Positions 17,442 to 25,919 of a stretch of DNA of 64,000 bases are shown here, piece by piece (position 1 is the first letter of the stretch; each line of letters opens with the position of its first letter). Source of the stretch: Roseomonas sp. AR75 (GTDB lineage Bacteria > Pseudomonadota > Alphaproteobacteria > Acetobacterales > Acetobacteraceae). The DNA is taken from the NCBI RefSeq assembly GCF_005222815.1, contig NZ_STGB01000006.1:620001-684000 (forward strand), read 5' to 3'. The notes beneath the pieces were generated by a model that was given only the letters and a program-made list of their open reading frames with translations, ran no database searches and had not been told where the DNA came from. The position numbers and the translations under genes are program-made.

Positions 17442-17605
17442 CGTCTCCTCCTCTGGCCATGCCTGCGCCGTCGTCTGGCCGCCATGCTGCAACCTGGCTC
17501 ACCCGGGGTGGTGGACTGCCGGGGATCGACGCGCAGACGCCGGATCTCTGTCCTCGCCGCAGGCGGATTGGGCGGGCCGCCCGGCGTCGGGCCCCGCGCG
17601 GTCGG

Positions 17606-18241
17606 TCAGGCCGGCGGCAGCCGGCGGCGGCGCGCCGCCGCCGAAAGGCCGAGCAGCCCTGCCGCGAGCAGCGGCGCGGAGGACGGTCCCGGCACCGCGC
17701 TCGCATCCGTCCCGAACTGGAGCAGCAGGAAGTCCGTGGCACCGGGTCCGCTGCTCCAATGCCAAGCATAGGCCCCGGGCGTGATGCCGAGCGAGGCGAA
17801 TGTCGCGCCGGGGAATGTCATGGTCGCCGTCAGCGGCGTGCCCGAGACGTAGGTGGCGGGGACGGCGAGATAGAAGAATCCCGGCGCGAAGGGCACGATG
17901 CCAAGGCCTGCGCCCGTCGTGGTCGGAACCGGGCTGGCCGGGCCGGGACCGAAGCCGGATGCACCGACATCGCCCATGTAGAGCGCAAGCTCGCCAGTCC
18001 CGTCCCCGCCAAGGAACGATCCACTCGACGGGTTGAGACCCGGTGCGCCGGCCGAAAGGGTCTCAACGAACTGCAACGGGTCGAGCTGCAGCGATCCAGA
18101 CCCTGTTCCAACGACACTCCCGCCGCTTTCCGAGAAGATGAACCCGAAGGCAGCTTGCGCGGGTCTGGCGGCCAAAAGGCCGGAGCAGAGAAGGCAGGCC
18201 CCGGTGAGAGCCACGATCACCCGCTCCTGCATCACCATCAT
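17606..18241 (-). CDS. Exported protein with PEP-CTERM-like C-terminal anchor
   Basis: A 211-residue protein with a signal peptide (about residues 1-31, ending ARPAQAAFG) and a glycine/proline/serine-rich body. The C-terminal signal is a variant PEP-CTERM: AVPGPSSAP in place of the usual PEP, a hydrophobic stretch LLAAGLLGLSAAA and an RRRR tail. Both this and the following gene begin the mature part with AF-F-FS and share the FASLG-...-GTFVYSW/GAYAWHW layout, so they are probably diverged duplicates. Start ATG 18241 follows GGAGGG. Confidence 0.8.
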   Translation of the reverse strand: MMVMQERVIVALTGACLLCSGLLAARPAQAAFGFIFSESGGSVVGTGSGSLQLDPLQFVETLSAGAPGLNPSSGSFLGGDGTGELALYMGDVGASGFGPGPASPVPTTTGAGLGIVPFAPGFFYLAVPATYVSGTPLTATMTFPGATFASLGITPGAYAWHWSSGPGATDFLLLQFGTDASAVPGPSSAPLLAAGLLGLSAAARRRRLPPA

Positions 18242-18394
18242 GGTGCCCTCCGTCCCGTCGGATCGCAGCCGGCTAGCCTGCGTTGCAGCATCGCAACATC
18301 CATGCCTCAGCCGGCAGGGCGCCGGCAAGCGGCGTTACACGCCGCAACACCGGGTTCCGCACGGGAAGCCTCCCTGCCTACCTGCGCGCTTCCG

Positions 18395-18641
18395 TCAGTC
18401 CTCCATGCGCGGGCGCAGCATGCAGGCCAGGATGTGTTCGGCCTTCTCGGTTTCCACCGTGGCGATCTGCATGCGCTCGAGCTGCAGGACAGGCGAGGGC
18501 GCTGCGAAGGCTCTCGACCTCGGCCCCGCTGAGGCTGACGCGCTCCTCCACGCCGGCGAGGATCACCTGCAGACAGGCCTGGATGCGCTTGCCGAGGCCG
18601 TCCGCGGTACGCCACCTGCGATTGACGCGGGGAGGGGACAT
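18395..18641 (-). pseudogene. Small gene broken by an apparent +1 frameshift
   Basis: From ATG 18641, preceded by an AGGGGAAG ribosome site, one frame gives MSPPRVNRRWRTADGLGKRI and continues to VESLRSALAC. At about 18490 coding character moves to the +1 frame, giving LQLERMQIATVETEKAEHIL and ending ACMLRPRMED at a TGA at 18395-18397. Removing one T would join them into an 81-residue cytosolic protein with a helical, acidic/basic pattern. The family is not recognised. It may be a real inactivating mutation, a sequence error or a programmed frameshift. Confidence 0.5.
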
Positions 18642-18755
18642 GCTTCCCCTGCCGTGAACGGGGCAGGCCCAGGCCAGGCACTGCGGAACGCCCCTGCAAC
18701 GTCCGGTTTGCCTCAGTGTCCGGCAGGCTGCCTTTCGCCGCGCCGTCTCATTGCC

Positions 18756-19382
18756 TCATCCCTGCGCCATCGCCCGGCCGAAGGCCTCGACCACCGCCGG
18801 CGTGCCCGCGGCCATGATGGTCGCGACCATCCGCGCATAGTCGGCACGCGTCAGCTTCGCGCCCTCGCGGTGCCACAGGTAGTGCCAGTTCAGCATGGCG
18901 AAGAAGGACATCGTCAGCGGCATCAGCAGGTGACGGTGCCGTCCCGCCTCCGGGTCGAGCTCCGCGATGATGCAAGCGGCTTCCTCCACCAGTGCGCGTT
19001 CCAGCGCCTTCAGCGCCTCCTGCCGCTCGGCCGAGAGCAGGGAGAGGCAGGCGATCTGCACGCGGTGCACCGCATCCGCATCCCGGTAGGCGTCGAGCAG
19101 CAGGAAGGCGAAGGTCTCGAGCCGCTCGCGCGGGCTGCGCGTGAGCGTGTGCACGCCGCGCGCGATCTCCACCAGCTTCTGCAGGTGCTGCGCCAGAACG
19201 TCGAAGAGCAGTTCCTCCTTGTCGCGCCAGTAGTGGTAGACCAGCGCCTTGGAGACGCCGCAGGCCTGGGCGAGCATCGCGAGCGAGGCGCGGTCGTAGC
19301 CGTGCTGCGCAAACAGCTCCGCGGCCTGCGCCATGATCGCCTGGCGCTTCTCGAAATGGTCGGCGGCGCGAGGGCGTGCCAT
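18756..19382 (-). CDS. TetR family regulator of the paa cluster (PaaR-like)
   Basis: A 208-residue repressor-type protein. The N-terminal helix-turn-helix includes ASLAMLAQACGVSKALVYHYWRDKEELLF (about 32-60), and the rest is an all-helical ligand-binding domain. It is the last gene of the minus-strand paaG-paaI-paaK set, one base after the paaK stop. TetR regulators here usually respond to phenylacetyl-CoA and bind palindromes upstream of paa genes; a partial AACCG-type palindrome lies in the paaG/paaN gap. The name is by context, so I leave the symbol blank. Confidence 0.88.
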   Translation of the reverse strand: MARPRAADHFEKRQAIMAQAAELFAQHGYDRASLAMLAQACGVSKALVYHYWRDKEELLFDVLAQHLQKLVEIARGVHTLTRSPRERLETFAFLLLDAYRDADAVHRVQIACLSLLSAERQEALKALERALVEEAACIIAELDPEAGRHRHLLMPLTMSFFAMLNWHYLWHREGAKLTRADYARMVATIMAAGTPAVVEAFGRAMAQG

Positions 19383-19383
19383 C

Positions 19384-20697
19384 CTACTTCCTCTTGTCGA
19401 TCACGCGCCGCGCCTTGCCGAGGCTGCGCTCGATCGCGCCGGGGTCGCGCACGTCCACGGCCGCGGAGATGCCGATCATCTCCTTCACGTGGTGCGCCAG
19501 CGCCAGCGCGGCTGCGTCGCGTTCGCCGCCATCGCTGCCGGGCTCGCATTCCACCGCGATGGTCATCGCATCCATTGGGCCCTCGCGCGTCAGGATCAGC
19601 TGGTAGTGCGGCGCGAGATGCGGGACCCGGAGAATCTGCTCCTCGACCTGCGAAGGGAACACGTTGACGCCGCGCAGGATGATCATGTCGTCGCTGCGCC
19701 CGGTGATCTTCTGCATCCGCCGGAAGGCGGGCCGTGCCGTGCCGGGCAGCAGCCGCGTCAGGTCGCGCGTGCGGTAGCGGATGACGGGCATCGCCTGCTT
19801 GGTGAGCGATGTGAAGACCAGCTCGCCGGGCTCGCCATCCGGCACCGGCTCGCCGGTCTCGGGGTTCACGATCTCCGGGTAGAAATGGTCCTCCCAGATA
19901 TGCGGGCCGTCCTTGGTCTCGACGCATTCATTGGCGACGCCGGGGCCCATCACCTCGGACAGGCCGTAGATGTCCACGGCGTGCAGGTCGAAGGCCTCCT
20001 CGATCTGCGCGCGCATCGCCTCGGTCCAGGGCTCGGCGCCGAAGATGCCGACCTTGAGCGAGGATCTGCGCGGGTCCACGCCCTGCCGCCGGAACTCGTC
20101 GAGCAAGGCAAGCATGTAGGAGGGCGTGACCATGATGATCTCCGGCCGGAAATCCTCGATCAGCTGCACCTGGCGCTCGGTCATGCCGCCGGAGACGGGG
20201 ATCACGGTGCAGCCCATCGCCTCCGCGCCGTAATGCGCGCCGAGCCCGCCGGTGAACAGCCCGTAGCCATAGGCGACATGCACCATCATCCCCGGCCTGC
20301 CGCCGCTGGCGCGGATCGAGCGCGCGACGAGCGCGGCCCAGGTGTCGATGTCCTGCTTCGTGTAGCCGACGACGGTCGGCTTGCCCGTGGTGCCGGAGGA
20401 GGCGTGGATGCGGACAACCTGCTCGCGCGGCACGGCGAACATGCCGAAGGGGTAGTTGGCGCGCAGGTCGGCCTTGGTGGTGAAGGGGAATTTGCGTAGG
20501 TCTTCCGGGTCGCGGAAATCGAGCGGCGTGACGCCCGCCGCGTCGAAGGCACGGCGGTAATGCGGCACGTTCTCGTAGGCGTTGGCGAGGGTGGCCGCGA
20601 TGCGTTCGCGCTGCAGCGCGCGAAGCTGCGGCGGCGAGAGGCGCTCGCCCTCGTCCAGCAGATGCTCGGGCGGCGGATCGCCGAGGCGCGTGGTCAT
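19384..20697 (-). CDS. paaK: Phenylacetate-CoA ligase
   Basis: A 437-residue AMP-forming acyl-CoA synthetase of the PaaK type, which converts phenylacetate, ATP and CoA into phenylacetyl-CoA, the entry step of aerobic phenylacetate breakdown. The P-loop motif SSGTTGKPT is at 100-108, followed by YGYGLFTGG and the adenylation motif YGLSEVMGPG, the IRYRTRDL aspartate, and the hinge GRSDDMIILRGVNVFPSQVE. The start overlaps the paaI stop by 4 bp (ATGA), consistent with coupled translation. Confidence 0.96.
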   Translation of the reverse strand: MTTRLGDPPPEHLLDEGERLSPPQLRALQRERIAATLANAYENVPHYRRAFDAAGVTPLDFRDPEDLRKFPFTTKADLRANYPFGMFAVPREQVVRIHASSGTTGKPTVVGYTKQDIDTWAALVARSIRASGGRPGMMVHVAYGYGLFTGGLGAHYGAEAMGCTVIPVSGGMTERQVQLIEDFRPEIIMVTPSYMLALLDEFRRQGVDPRRSSLKVGIFGAEPWTEAMRAQIEEAFDLHAVDIYGLSEVMGPGVANECVETKDGPHIWEDHFYPEIVNPETGEPVPDGEPGELVFTSLTKQAMPVIRYRTRDLTRLLPGTARPAFRRMQKITGRSDDMIILRGVNVFPSQVEEQILRVPHLAPHYQLILTREGPMDAMTIAVECEPGSDGGERDAAALALAHHVKEMIGISAAVDVRDPGAIERSLGKARRVIDKRK

Positions 20698-21125
20698 GGC
20701 GTGACCTCCACGAGATGGCCTTCGATGATGCGGGACAGGCCACGGAACACGGCGACCGGCTTGCCCTCGCCGTCGCTGACGGTGACGTCGGTGATGCCGC
20801 TGCGACCGGCCGCATTGGTCTGGACCGCGCGCGCCGTCAGCGTGTCGCCGAGCTTCGCGGGGCGCAGATAAGTGATGCTGTTGCTCTGCGCGACGGCGCG
20901 GCGGTTGAAGGAGTTGCAGGCGAAGGCGAAGGCGGAATCGGCCAGCGCGAAGATGAAGCCGCCATGGCAGATGCCGTGCCCGTTCACCATGCGCGGCTCC
21001 ACCACCATGGTCAGGTCCGCCTCGCCCGGTGCGATGCGGGCGATGCGCATGCCGAGCCCGGCGGAGGCGCGATCCTCCGCCCACATCGCCGCGGCGCAGG
21101 CTTCGGCGAGCTGCTGGGGTGTCAT
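20694..21125 (-). CDS. paaI: Hydroxyphenylacetyl-CoA thioesterase PaaI
   Basis: A 143-residue hotdog-fold thioesterase. The PaaI signature is visible as VNGHGICHGGFIFALADSAF, with Asp63 as the catalytic carboxylate and His54 nearby, and the second hallmark YLRPAKLGDTLTARA. PaaI hydrolyses ring-hydroxylated or dead-end phenylacetyl-CoA derivatives, freeing CoA when ring epoxidation stalls. It overlaps both neighbours by 4 bp in the order paaG-paaI-paaK. Confidence 0.94.
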   Translation of the reverse strand: MTPQQLAEACAAAMWAEDRASAGLGMRIARIAPGEADLTMVVEPRMVNGHGICHGGFIFALADSAFAFACNSFNRRAVAQSNSITYLRPAKLGDTLTARAVQTNAAGRSGITDVTVSDGEGKPVAVFRGLSRIIEGHLVEVTP

Positions 21126-21919
21126 TCGGGCGCGCCTTCGAAGCGCGCGGCGCGCTTCTGCTGGAAGGCCGCGACGCCCTCCGCATAGTCCGCACTGCGG
21201 CCGAGCTCGCGCTGCATCCGCGCCTCCAGCGCAAGCTGGGCGTCGAAGCCATTGCCCTCGGCCGCGGCCAGCGCACGCTTCGTCGCCGCCAGCGCGCCGC
21301 CCGGCAGGCGCACCAGGCGGTCGCAGAGTTTCTCCGCCTCGGACATGACCGCGTCGGCCGGCACCGCACGCCAGACCAGCCCCATCGCCGCGGCATCGGT
21401 GCCGCTGATGGGATCGCCGAGCATCGCGAGTGCCCGCGCACGCGCCGGTCCCGCGAGATGCGTCAGCGTCCAGGTCGCGCCGCTGTCGGGGATCAGGCCG
21501 ATCCGGATGAAGGCCTGCGCGAAGCGCGCATCCTCGGCCGCGAGGGTGATGTCGCAGGCGAAGGCGATGGAGGCGCCCGCGCCGGCGGCGACACCATGCA
21601 CCGCGCAGACCACCGGCTTCGGCAGGTCGCGGATCGTGCCGACGAGGCGATTCCAGCCACGGTCAAGCACCGCGCCGAGATCGGCCTCCGGCCCCGTCAG
21701 CCCCGGCTCCGCCAGGTCCTGCCCCGCGCAGAAGCCGCGCCCGGCGCCGGTGATCAGCACCGCACGACAGGCCGGATCGCGCCCCGCGTCTTCCAGGGCA
21801 TCGCACAGCGCAGCGTGCAGCGTGGCATCGAAGGCGTTGAGCTTCTGCGGTCGGTTCAGCGTGAGCTTCCGCCAGCCCTGCCGCTGCTCGACCAGCAGCG
21901 GTCCCGTATCCTCCGCCAT
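21122..21919 (-). CDS. paaG: Enoyl-CoA isomerase/hydratase PaaG
   Basis: A 265-residue crotonase-superfamily enzyme. The oxyanion segment GRGFCAGQDL (about 60) and HGVAAGAGASIAFACDI are intact, and GLIPDSGATWTL carries the aspartate typical of PaaG, which isomerises the ring-1,2-epoxide of phenylacetyl-CoA to an oxepin. It heads the minus-strand paa transcript and begins with an AAGGGAGGGG ribosome site. The epoxidase genes paaABCDE and paaZ are not in the window. A generic enoyl-CoA hydratase role is the alternative. Confidence 0.9.
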   Translation of the reverse strand: MAEDTGPLLVEQRQGWRKLTLNRPQKLNAFDATLHAALCDALEDAGRDPACRAVLITGAGRGFCAGQDLAEPGLTGPEADLGAVLDRGWNRLVGTIRDLPKPVVCAVHGVAAGAGASIAFACDITLAAEDARFAQAFIRIGLIPDSGATWTLTHLAGPARARALAMLGDPISGTDAAAMGLVWRAVPADAVMSEAEKLCDRLVRLPGGALAATKRALAAAEGNGFDAQLALEARMQRELGRSADYAEGVAAFQQKRAARFEGAPE

Positions 21920-21943
21920 GCGCCCCTCCCTTTCGGTTTCCTC

Positions 21944-21973
21944 TTGACTGTGCTGACAGACTAAGACTATAAT
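21944..21973 (+). promoter_or_regulatory. Predicted sigma-70 type promoter for paaN
   Basis: TTGACT at 21944-21949 and a perfect TATAAT at 21968-21973 are separated by 18 bp. This is a striking match in such a GC-rich genome, and transcription would run toward paaN (start 22058). Confidence 0.6.
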
Positions 21974-21997
21974 CCTAGAGCCGCCTCGCCATTGACT

Positions 21998-22011
21998 GTC
22001 CGTTCGGTTAA
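21998..22011. promoter_or_regulatory. Possible TetR/PaaR operator in the paaG-paaN gap
   Basis: The segment reads TTAACCGAACGGAC on the minus strand. It keeps the AACCG-N2-CGG core of TetR-type palindromes known from paa regulators, but the second arm ends in AC rather than TT. It lies between the predicted promoter and the paaN start, where a repressor could act. The match is partial. Confidence 0.35.
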
Positions 22012-22057
22012 TCTATTTTCGTGCCCCGCCAGGGTCAACATGGCGAGGGAGGATGCG

Positions 22058-23728
22058 ATGGCGGGGAACATCCGTGACGCGCTGTTCGCGCAACATCGCG
22101 CGACGCTCGACCAGGCGATGCAGGCCGCACGCAGCCGCGCCTGGTTCTCCGCCTACCCCGAGGCGCCCTCCGGCAAGATCTATGGCGAGACGGCGAAGGC
22201 CGATGCGGAGGCCGCCTTCGCCGCGCTGCTCGCAAAGCCCTTCGCGCCGGGGGCGCGGCAGGTCGGCGCCGAGGTCTCGCCCTGGGGACCGATGCTCGGC
22301 ATCACCTATCCGGCCGAGGATGTCGCGACGCTGGCCGCCCGCGCGGAAGCCGCCGCGCCGGCCTGGGCGGAGGCCTCGCCGGAGCATCGCGCGGGCATCT
22401 GCCTGGAGATTCTGCATCGCCTCAACCGCGACAGCTTCCTGATGGCGCAGGCGGTGATGCACACCACCGGCCAGGGCTGGGCCATGGCCTTCCAGGCAGG
22501 CGGGCCGCATGCGCAGGATCGCGGGCTGGAAGCGGTCGCCTATGCGATGGAGGAACTCGGGAAAATCCCCGGCGCGGTGCGCTGGAGCAAGCCGGCGGGC
22601 AAGGAGACGCTCAACCTCGACAAGACGTTCCGGGTCATCCCGCGCGGGGTCGGTCTGGTGATCGGCTGTGCGACCTTCCCGACCTGGAACGGCTATCCCG
22701 GCCTCTTCGCGGATCTCGCCACCGGCAATGCGGTGATCGTGAAGCCGCATCCGGCGGCGATCCTGCCGCTTGCGCTGACGGTGCGCGCCGCGCGCGCCGT
22801 GCTGGCGGAGGCGGGCTTCCCGGAAGACGTGGTGCAGCTCGCGCCCGATACCGCTGAGGCGCCGCTTGCGGCCGACCTCGCGCGGCATCCGGCGATCGGC
22901 ATTGTGGACTTCACCGGCGGCCCGGCCTTCGGCGCCTGGCTGCGCACGCATGTCGCGGGCGCCAAGCCGCTCCACACCGAGGAAGCCGGGATCAATCCGG
23001 TGGTGCTGCACTCCACCGCCGACTTCGCCGGCCTGTGCCGCAACCTGGCCTTCTCGCTCAGCCTCTACAGCGGACAGATGTGCACCGCGCCCCAGAATCT
23101 TTTCGTTCCGGCCGAGGGCATCGCGACCGAAAGCGGCCCGAAGAGCTTCGACGAGGTGGCCCAGGCGCTTGCCGCCGCGGTGGATGCGCTGCTCGCCGAC
23201 CCGGCGCGCGCCGCCGGCGTGCTCGGCGCCGTGCAGAACCCGGCGACGCTGGATCGCATCTCCGCCGCGCGCGGCTTGGGCCGCGTGGTGCGCGACAGCG
23301 GCGCGGTGGAGATGCCGGGCTTCGCGGTTGCGCGCAGCGCCACGCCGCTGATCGTCGCGGTGGACGCCGCGGACCGTGCCGCTTGGGGCGAGGAGCGCTT
23401 CGGCCCCATCGCCTTCCTGATCCGCTGCAGGGATGCCGACGAAGCGCTCGCGCTGGCCGCGGGATCGGTGCGCGAGAAGGGCGCCATCACCGCCCTCGTC
23501 CACAGCACGGACGAGGCGTTCCTGCAGCGCGCCGAGACAGCCTTCGGCAAGGCCGGCGTCGCGCTCAGCGAGAATCTCTGCGGCGGTCTGTTCGTGAACC
23601 AGTCCGCGGCGTTCAGCGACTATCATGTCTCGGGCGCGAACCCGGCCGGCACCTCCTGCCTGACGGACGCCGCCTTCGTCGCCAACCGGTTCCACATCGC
23701 GATGGCGCGGCGCCCCGCCGCGGCCTAA
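22058..23728 (+). CDS. paaN: Phenylacetic acid degradation protein PaaN
   Basis: A 556-residue aldehyde dehydrogenase-superfamily enzyme. PaaN proteins of this single-domain type open the oxepin ring product or oxidise its aldehyde in the phenylacetate pathway. Visible hallmarks are the NAD-site segment GCATFPTWNGYPGLFADLAT, the late LYSGQMCTAPQNLF stretch holding the nucleophilic cysteine, and GEERFGPIAF. The ATG at 22058 was chosen for its GAGGGAGG ribosome site; earlier in-frame starts lie in the promoter region. It is divergent from paaG and leads into the ABC transporter genes. Confidence 0.93.
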   Translation: MAGNIRDALFAQHRATLDQAMQAARSRAWFSAYPEAPSGKIYGETAKADAEAAFAALLAKPFAPGARQVGAEVSPWGPMLGITYPAEDVATLAARAEAAAPAWAEASPEHRAGICLEILHRLNRDSFLMAQAVMHTTGQGWAMAFQAGGPHAQDRGLEAVAYAMEELGKIPGAVRWSKPAGKETLNLDKTFRVIPRGVGLVIGCATFPTWNGYPGLFADLATGNAVIVKPHPAAILPLALTVRAARAVLAEAGFPEDVVQLAPDTAEAPLAADLARHPAIGIVDFTGGPAFGAWLRTHVAGAKPLHTEEAGINPVVLHSTADFAGLCRNLAFSLSLYSGQMCTAPQNLFVPAEGIATESGPKSFDEVAQALAAAVDALLADPARAAGVLGAVQNPATLDRISAARGLGRVVRDSGAVEMPGFAVARSATPLIVAVDAADRAAWGEERFGPIAFLIRCRDADEALALAAGSVREKGAITALVHSTDEAFLQRAETAFGKAGVALSENLCGGLFVNQSAAFSDYHVSGANPAGTSCLTDAAFVANRFHIAMARRPAAA

Positions 23729-23761
23729 CGTCCGTCGCAACGACACAGGGAGGAACGTCAC

Positions 23762-24928
23762 ATGGGTCTCGGTTCGATGCTCCGCCGCGGCGTGCTCGCG
23801 CTCGGCGCGGCGGCGGCGGTGGCGCTGCCGGCGCTGGCACAGCGCAACGATCCCATCCGGATCGGCGCGGTGCTGTCCGTCACCGGCCCCGCCAGCTTCC
23901 TCGGCGACCCCGAGGACAAGACGCTGCGGCTCTACGTCAACCGCATCAACGCCGCGGGCGGCGTGAACGGAAGGCCGATCCAGCTGATCGTCTATGACGA
24001 TGGCGGCGACGCCAACCGCGCGCGCACCTTCGCGACCCGCCTGGTGGAGGATGACCGCGTGGTCGCGATGGTCGGCGGCACCACCACCGGCACGACCATG
24101 GCCATGCGCCCGGTCTTCGAGGATGCGCGCATCCCCTTCATCTCGCTCGCCGGCGGTATCGAGATCATCGACCCGGTCTCGCCCTACACCTTCAAGACGC
24201 CGCACACCGACCGCATGGCCTGCGAGAAGATTTTTTCGGACATCCGCGCGCGCGGCCTGTCGCGGGTCGCGCTGATCTCGGGGACGGACGGGTTCGGGCA
24301 GTCCATGCGCACGCAATGCCAGCGCGTGGCGCAGGCGGCGGGCATCACCATCGTGGCCGATGAGCAGTATGGCCCGCGCGACTCCGACATGACCCCCCAG
24401 CTCACCCGCATCCGCAACACCCAGGGCGTCGAGGCCGTTGTGAATCCCGGCTTCGGCCAGGGCCCGGCGATCGTCACGCGCAACTATGCGCAGCTCGGCA
24501 TCCGCCTGCCGCTCTATCAGTCGCACGGCGTCGCCAGCGCGCAGTTCATCCAGCTCGCGACGCCGCAGGCCGCCGAGGGCGTGCGCCTGCCCGCGGCCGC
24601 GCTGCTGGTTGCCGAGCAGCTGCCGGCGAACGATCCGCAGCGCCAGGTGCTGATCGACTACAAGACCGCCTTCGAGCGCGAGACCGGTCAGCCCGTCTCG
24701 ACCTTCGGCGGCCATGCCTATGACGGGCTGATGGTCCTGGTGGAGGCGATCAAGCGCGCCAACAGCACCGACGGCACGCGCCTGCGCGACGCGATCCGCC
24801 AGACCCGTGGCTTCGTCGGCACAGGCGGCGTCGTGAACATGAGCAACACGGACCACATGGGGTTGGATCTCAGCGCCTTCCGGATGGTCGAGATCCGCAA
24901 CGGCCAGTTCGTGCTGATCGGGAATTGA
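23762..24928 (+). CDS. ABC transporter substrate-binding protein, branched-chain amino acid (Liv) type
   Basis: A 388-residue periplasmic binding protein. It has a signal peptide (hydrophobic core GVLALGAAAAVALPALAQ, mature start near residue 28) and the type I fold opening with IRIGAVLSVTGPASFLGDPED. The AHAYDG-like FGGHAYDGLMVL motif near 320 is typical of Liv-type receptors that bind aliphatic or aromatic acids. Together with the four genes that follow it forms a complete importer. Linkage to paaN suggests phenylacetate or another aromatic acid rather than leucine. Confidence 0.93.
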   Translation: MGLGSMLRRGVLALGAAAAVALPALAQRNDPIRIGAVLSVTGPASFLGDPEDKTLRLYVNRINAAGGVNGRPIQLIVYDDGGDANRARTFATRLVEDDRVVAMVGGTTTGTTMAMRPVFEDARIPFISLAGGIEIIDPVSPYTFKTPHTDRMACEKIFSDIRARGLSRVALISGTDGFGQSMRTQCQRVAQAAGITIVADEQYGPRDSDMTPQLTRIRNTQGVEAVVNPGFGQGPAIVTRNYAQLGIRLPLYQSHGVASAQFIQLATPQAAEGVRLPAAALLVAEQLPANDPQRQVLIDYKTAFERETGQPVSTFGGHAYDGLMVLVEAIKRANSTDGTRLRDAIRQTRGFVGTGGVVNMSNTDHMGLDLSAFRMVEIRNGQFVLIGN

Positions 24929-24933
24929 CGACG

Positions 24934-24972
24934 TCTCCCTCCCTCGCTTGCGGGGGAGGGCCGGGGTGGGGG
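24934..24972. repeat. Palindromic repeat element, copy 2 (hairpin then G-rich tail)
   Basis: A CCCTCCCTCGCTTGCGGGGGAGGG hairpin with one mismatch region is followed by CCGGGGTGGGGG. It is oriented opposite to copy 3, with the two G/C-rich tails facing each other across 29 bp, forming a divergent pair between the binding-protein gene and the permease gene. Confidence 0.75.
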
Positions 24973-25001
24973 CAGGTGACTGGGGTGCGCCGATCCTGCG
25001 G

Positions 25002-25042
25002 CCCCCACCCAACCCTCCCCCGCAAGCGGGGGAGGGCTTTTT
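25002..25042 (+). repeat. Palindromic repeat element, copy 3, with terminator features
   Basis: The element reads CCCCCACCC, a spacer, then a perfect CCCTCCCCCGC/GCGGGGGAGGG hairpin, followed by TTTTT at 25038-25042. On the + strand it has every feature of an intrinsic terminator placed within the transporter operon. Its 3' arm (GGGGGAGGG) also sits at ribosome-site distance from the permease GTG start. Confidence 0.8.
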
Positions 25043-25043
25043 C

Positions 25044-25919
25044 GTGACCGCAGAGCTCCTGCAATTCCTGGTCTCCGGCCTGACGGTCGGCGCGGTGTAT
25101 GCGCTGGTCGCGCTGGGCTTCACGCTGATCTACAACGCGTCGGACGTGGTGAATTTCGCGCAAGGCGAGTTCGTCATGCTCGGCGGCATGGTGACGGTCT
25201 TCGCCACGGCGGCCGGCCTTGCGCTGCCACTGGCGGCGGCGCTGGCGATCCTGGTGGCGGTCGCGGTCGGGCTGCTGCTGCATCGCTTGGCGATCGAGCC
25301 GGCGCGGGGCGCCTCCGCCGTCACGCTCATCATCATCACCATCGGCGCCAGCATCTTCCTGCGTGGCGTCGCGCAGATCGTCTTCGACAAGCGCTTCCAC
25401 CAGATGCCCGGCTTCTCCGGCAACGACCCGATCCTGCTCGCGGGCGCGGCGATCCTGCCGCAGAGCCTCTGGGTGCTGGGCGGCGCGATCCTCGTCTTTC
25501 TCGGCCTTTTCGTATTCCTCGAGAAGACGCTGCTCGGCAAGGCGGTGCTGGCGACGGCGGCGAACCGTCTGGCTGCGCGGCTGGTGGGCGTGGACACCTC
25601 CTTCGTGCTGGCGCTCTCCTTCGGGCTGAGCGCGGCGATCGGCGCGCTCGCGGGAATCCTCATCACGCCGATAACGCTGACCTCCTTCGATGTCGGCACC
25701 ATGCTGGCGCTGAAGGGGTTCGCGGCGGCGATGCTGGGCGGCATGGGCAGTCCGCTCGGCGCGGTCGTGGGCGGGCTATTGCTCGGCCTGCTCGAAAGCT
25801 TCGCGGCGGGCACGATCTCCTCCGCCTACAAGGACGCGGTCGCCTTCGTGGTGATCCTGGCCGTGCTGTTCACCCTGCCGCAGGGCCTGTTCGGGCGGCG
25901 CAGCGTGGAGCGCGTGTGA
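25044..25919 (+). CDS. Branched-chain amino acid-type ABC transporter permease, LivH family
   Basis: A 291-residue integral inner-membrane permease with about eight hydrophobic segments. It opens with LLQFLVSGLTVGAVYALVALG and has the family motif VVNFAQGEFVMLGG near residue 35 and AAMLGGMGSPLGAVVGGLLLG near 230. The GTG at 25044 is the only plausible start after the repeat; the ribosome site is the 3' arm of the repeat hairpin. Its stop overlaps the next gene by one base. Transport direction is inward in this family. Confidence 0.93.
   Translation: MTAELLQFLVSGLTVGAVYALVALGFTLIYNASDVVNFAQGEFVMLGGMVTVFATAAGLALPLAAALAILVAVAVGLLLHRLAIEPARGASAVTLIIITIGASIFLRGVAQIVFDKRFHQMPGFSGNDPILLAGAAILPQSLWVLGGAILVFLGLFVFLEKTLLGKAVLATAANRLAARLVGVDTSFVLALSFGLSAAIGALAGILITPITLTSFDVGTMLALKGFAAAMLGGMGSPLGAVVGGLLLGLLESFAAGTISSAYKDAVAFVVILAVLFTLPQGLFGRRSVERV

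Noticed and set aside
22013..25123. Very long open frame on the minus strand (over 1000 codons)
   Set aside because: It lies opposite paaN and the ABC binding protein, is rich in Arg/His/Gly/Ala as expected of a GC-rich shadow frame, and shows no domain motifs.
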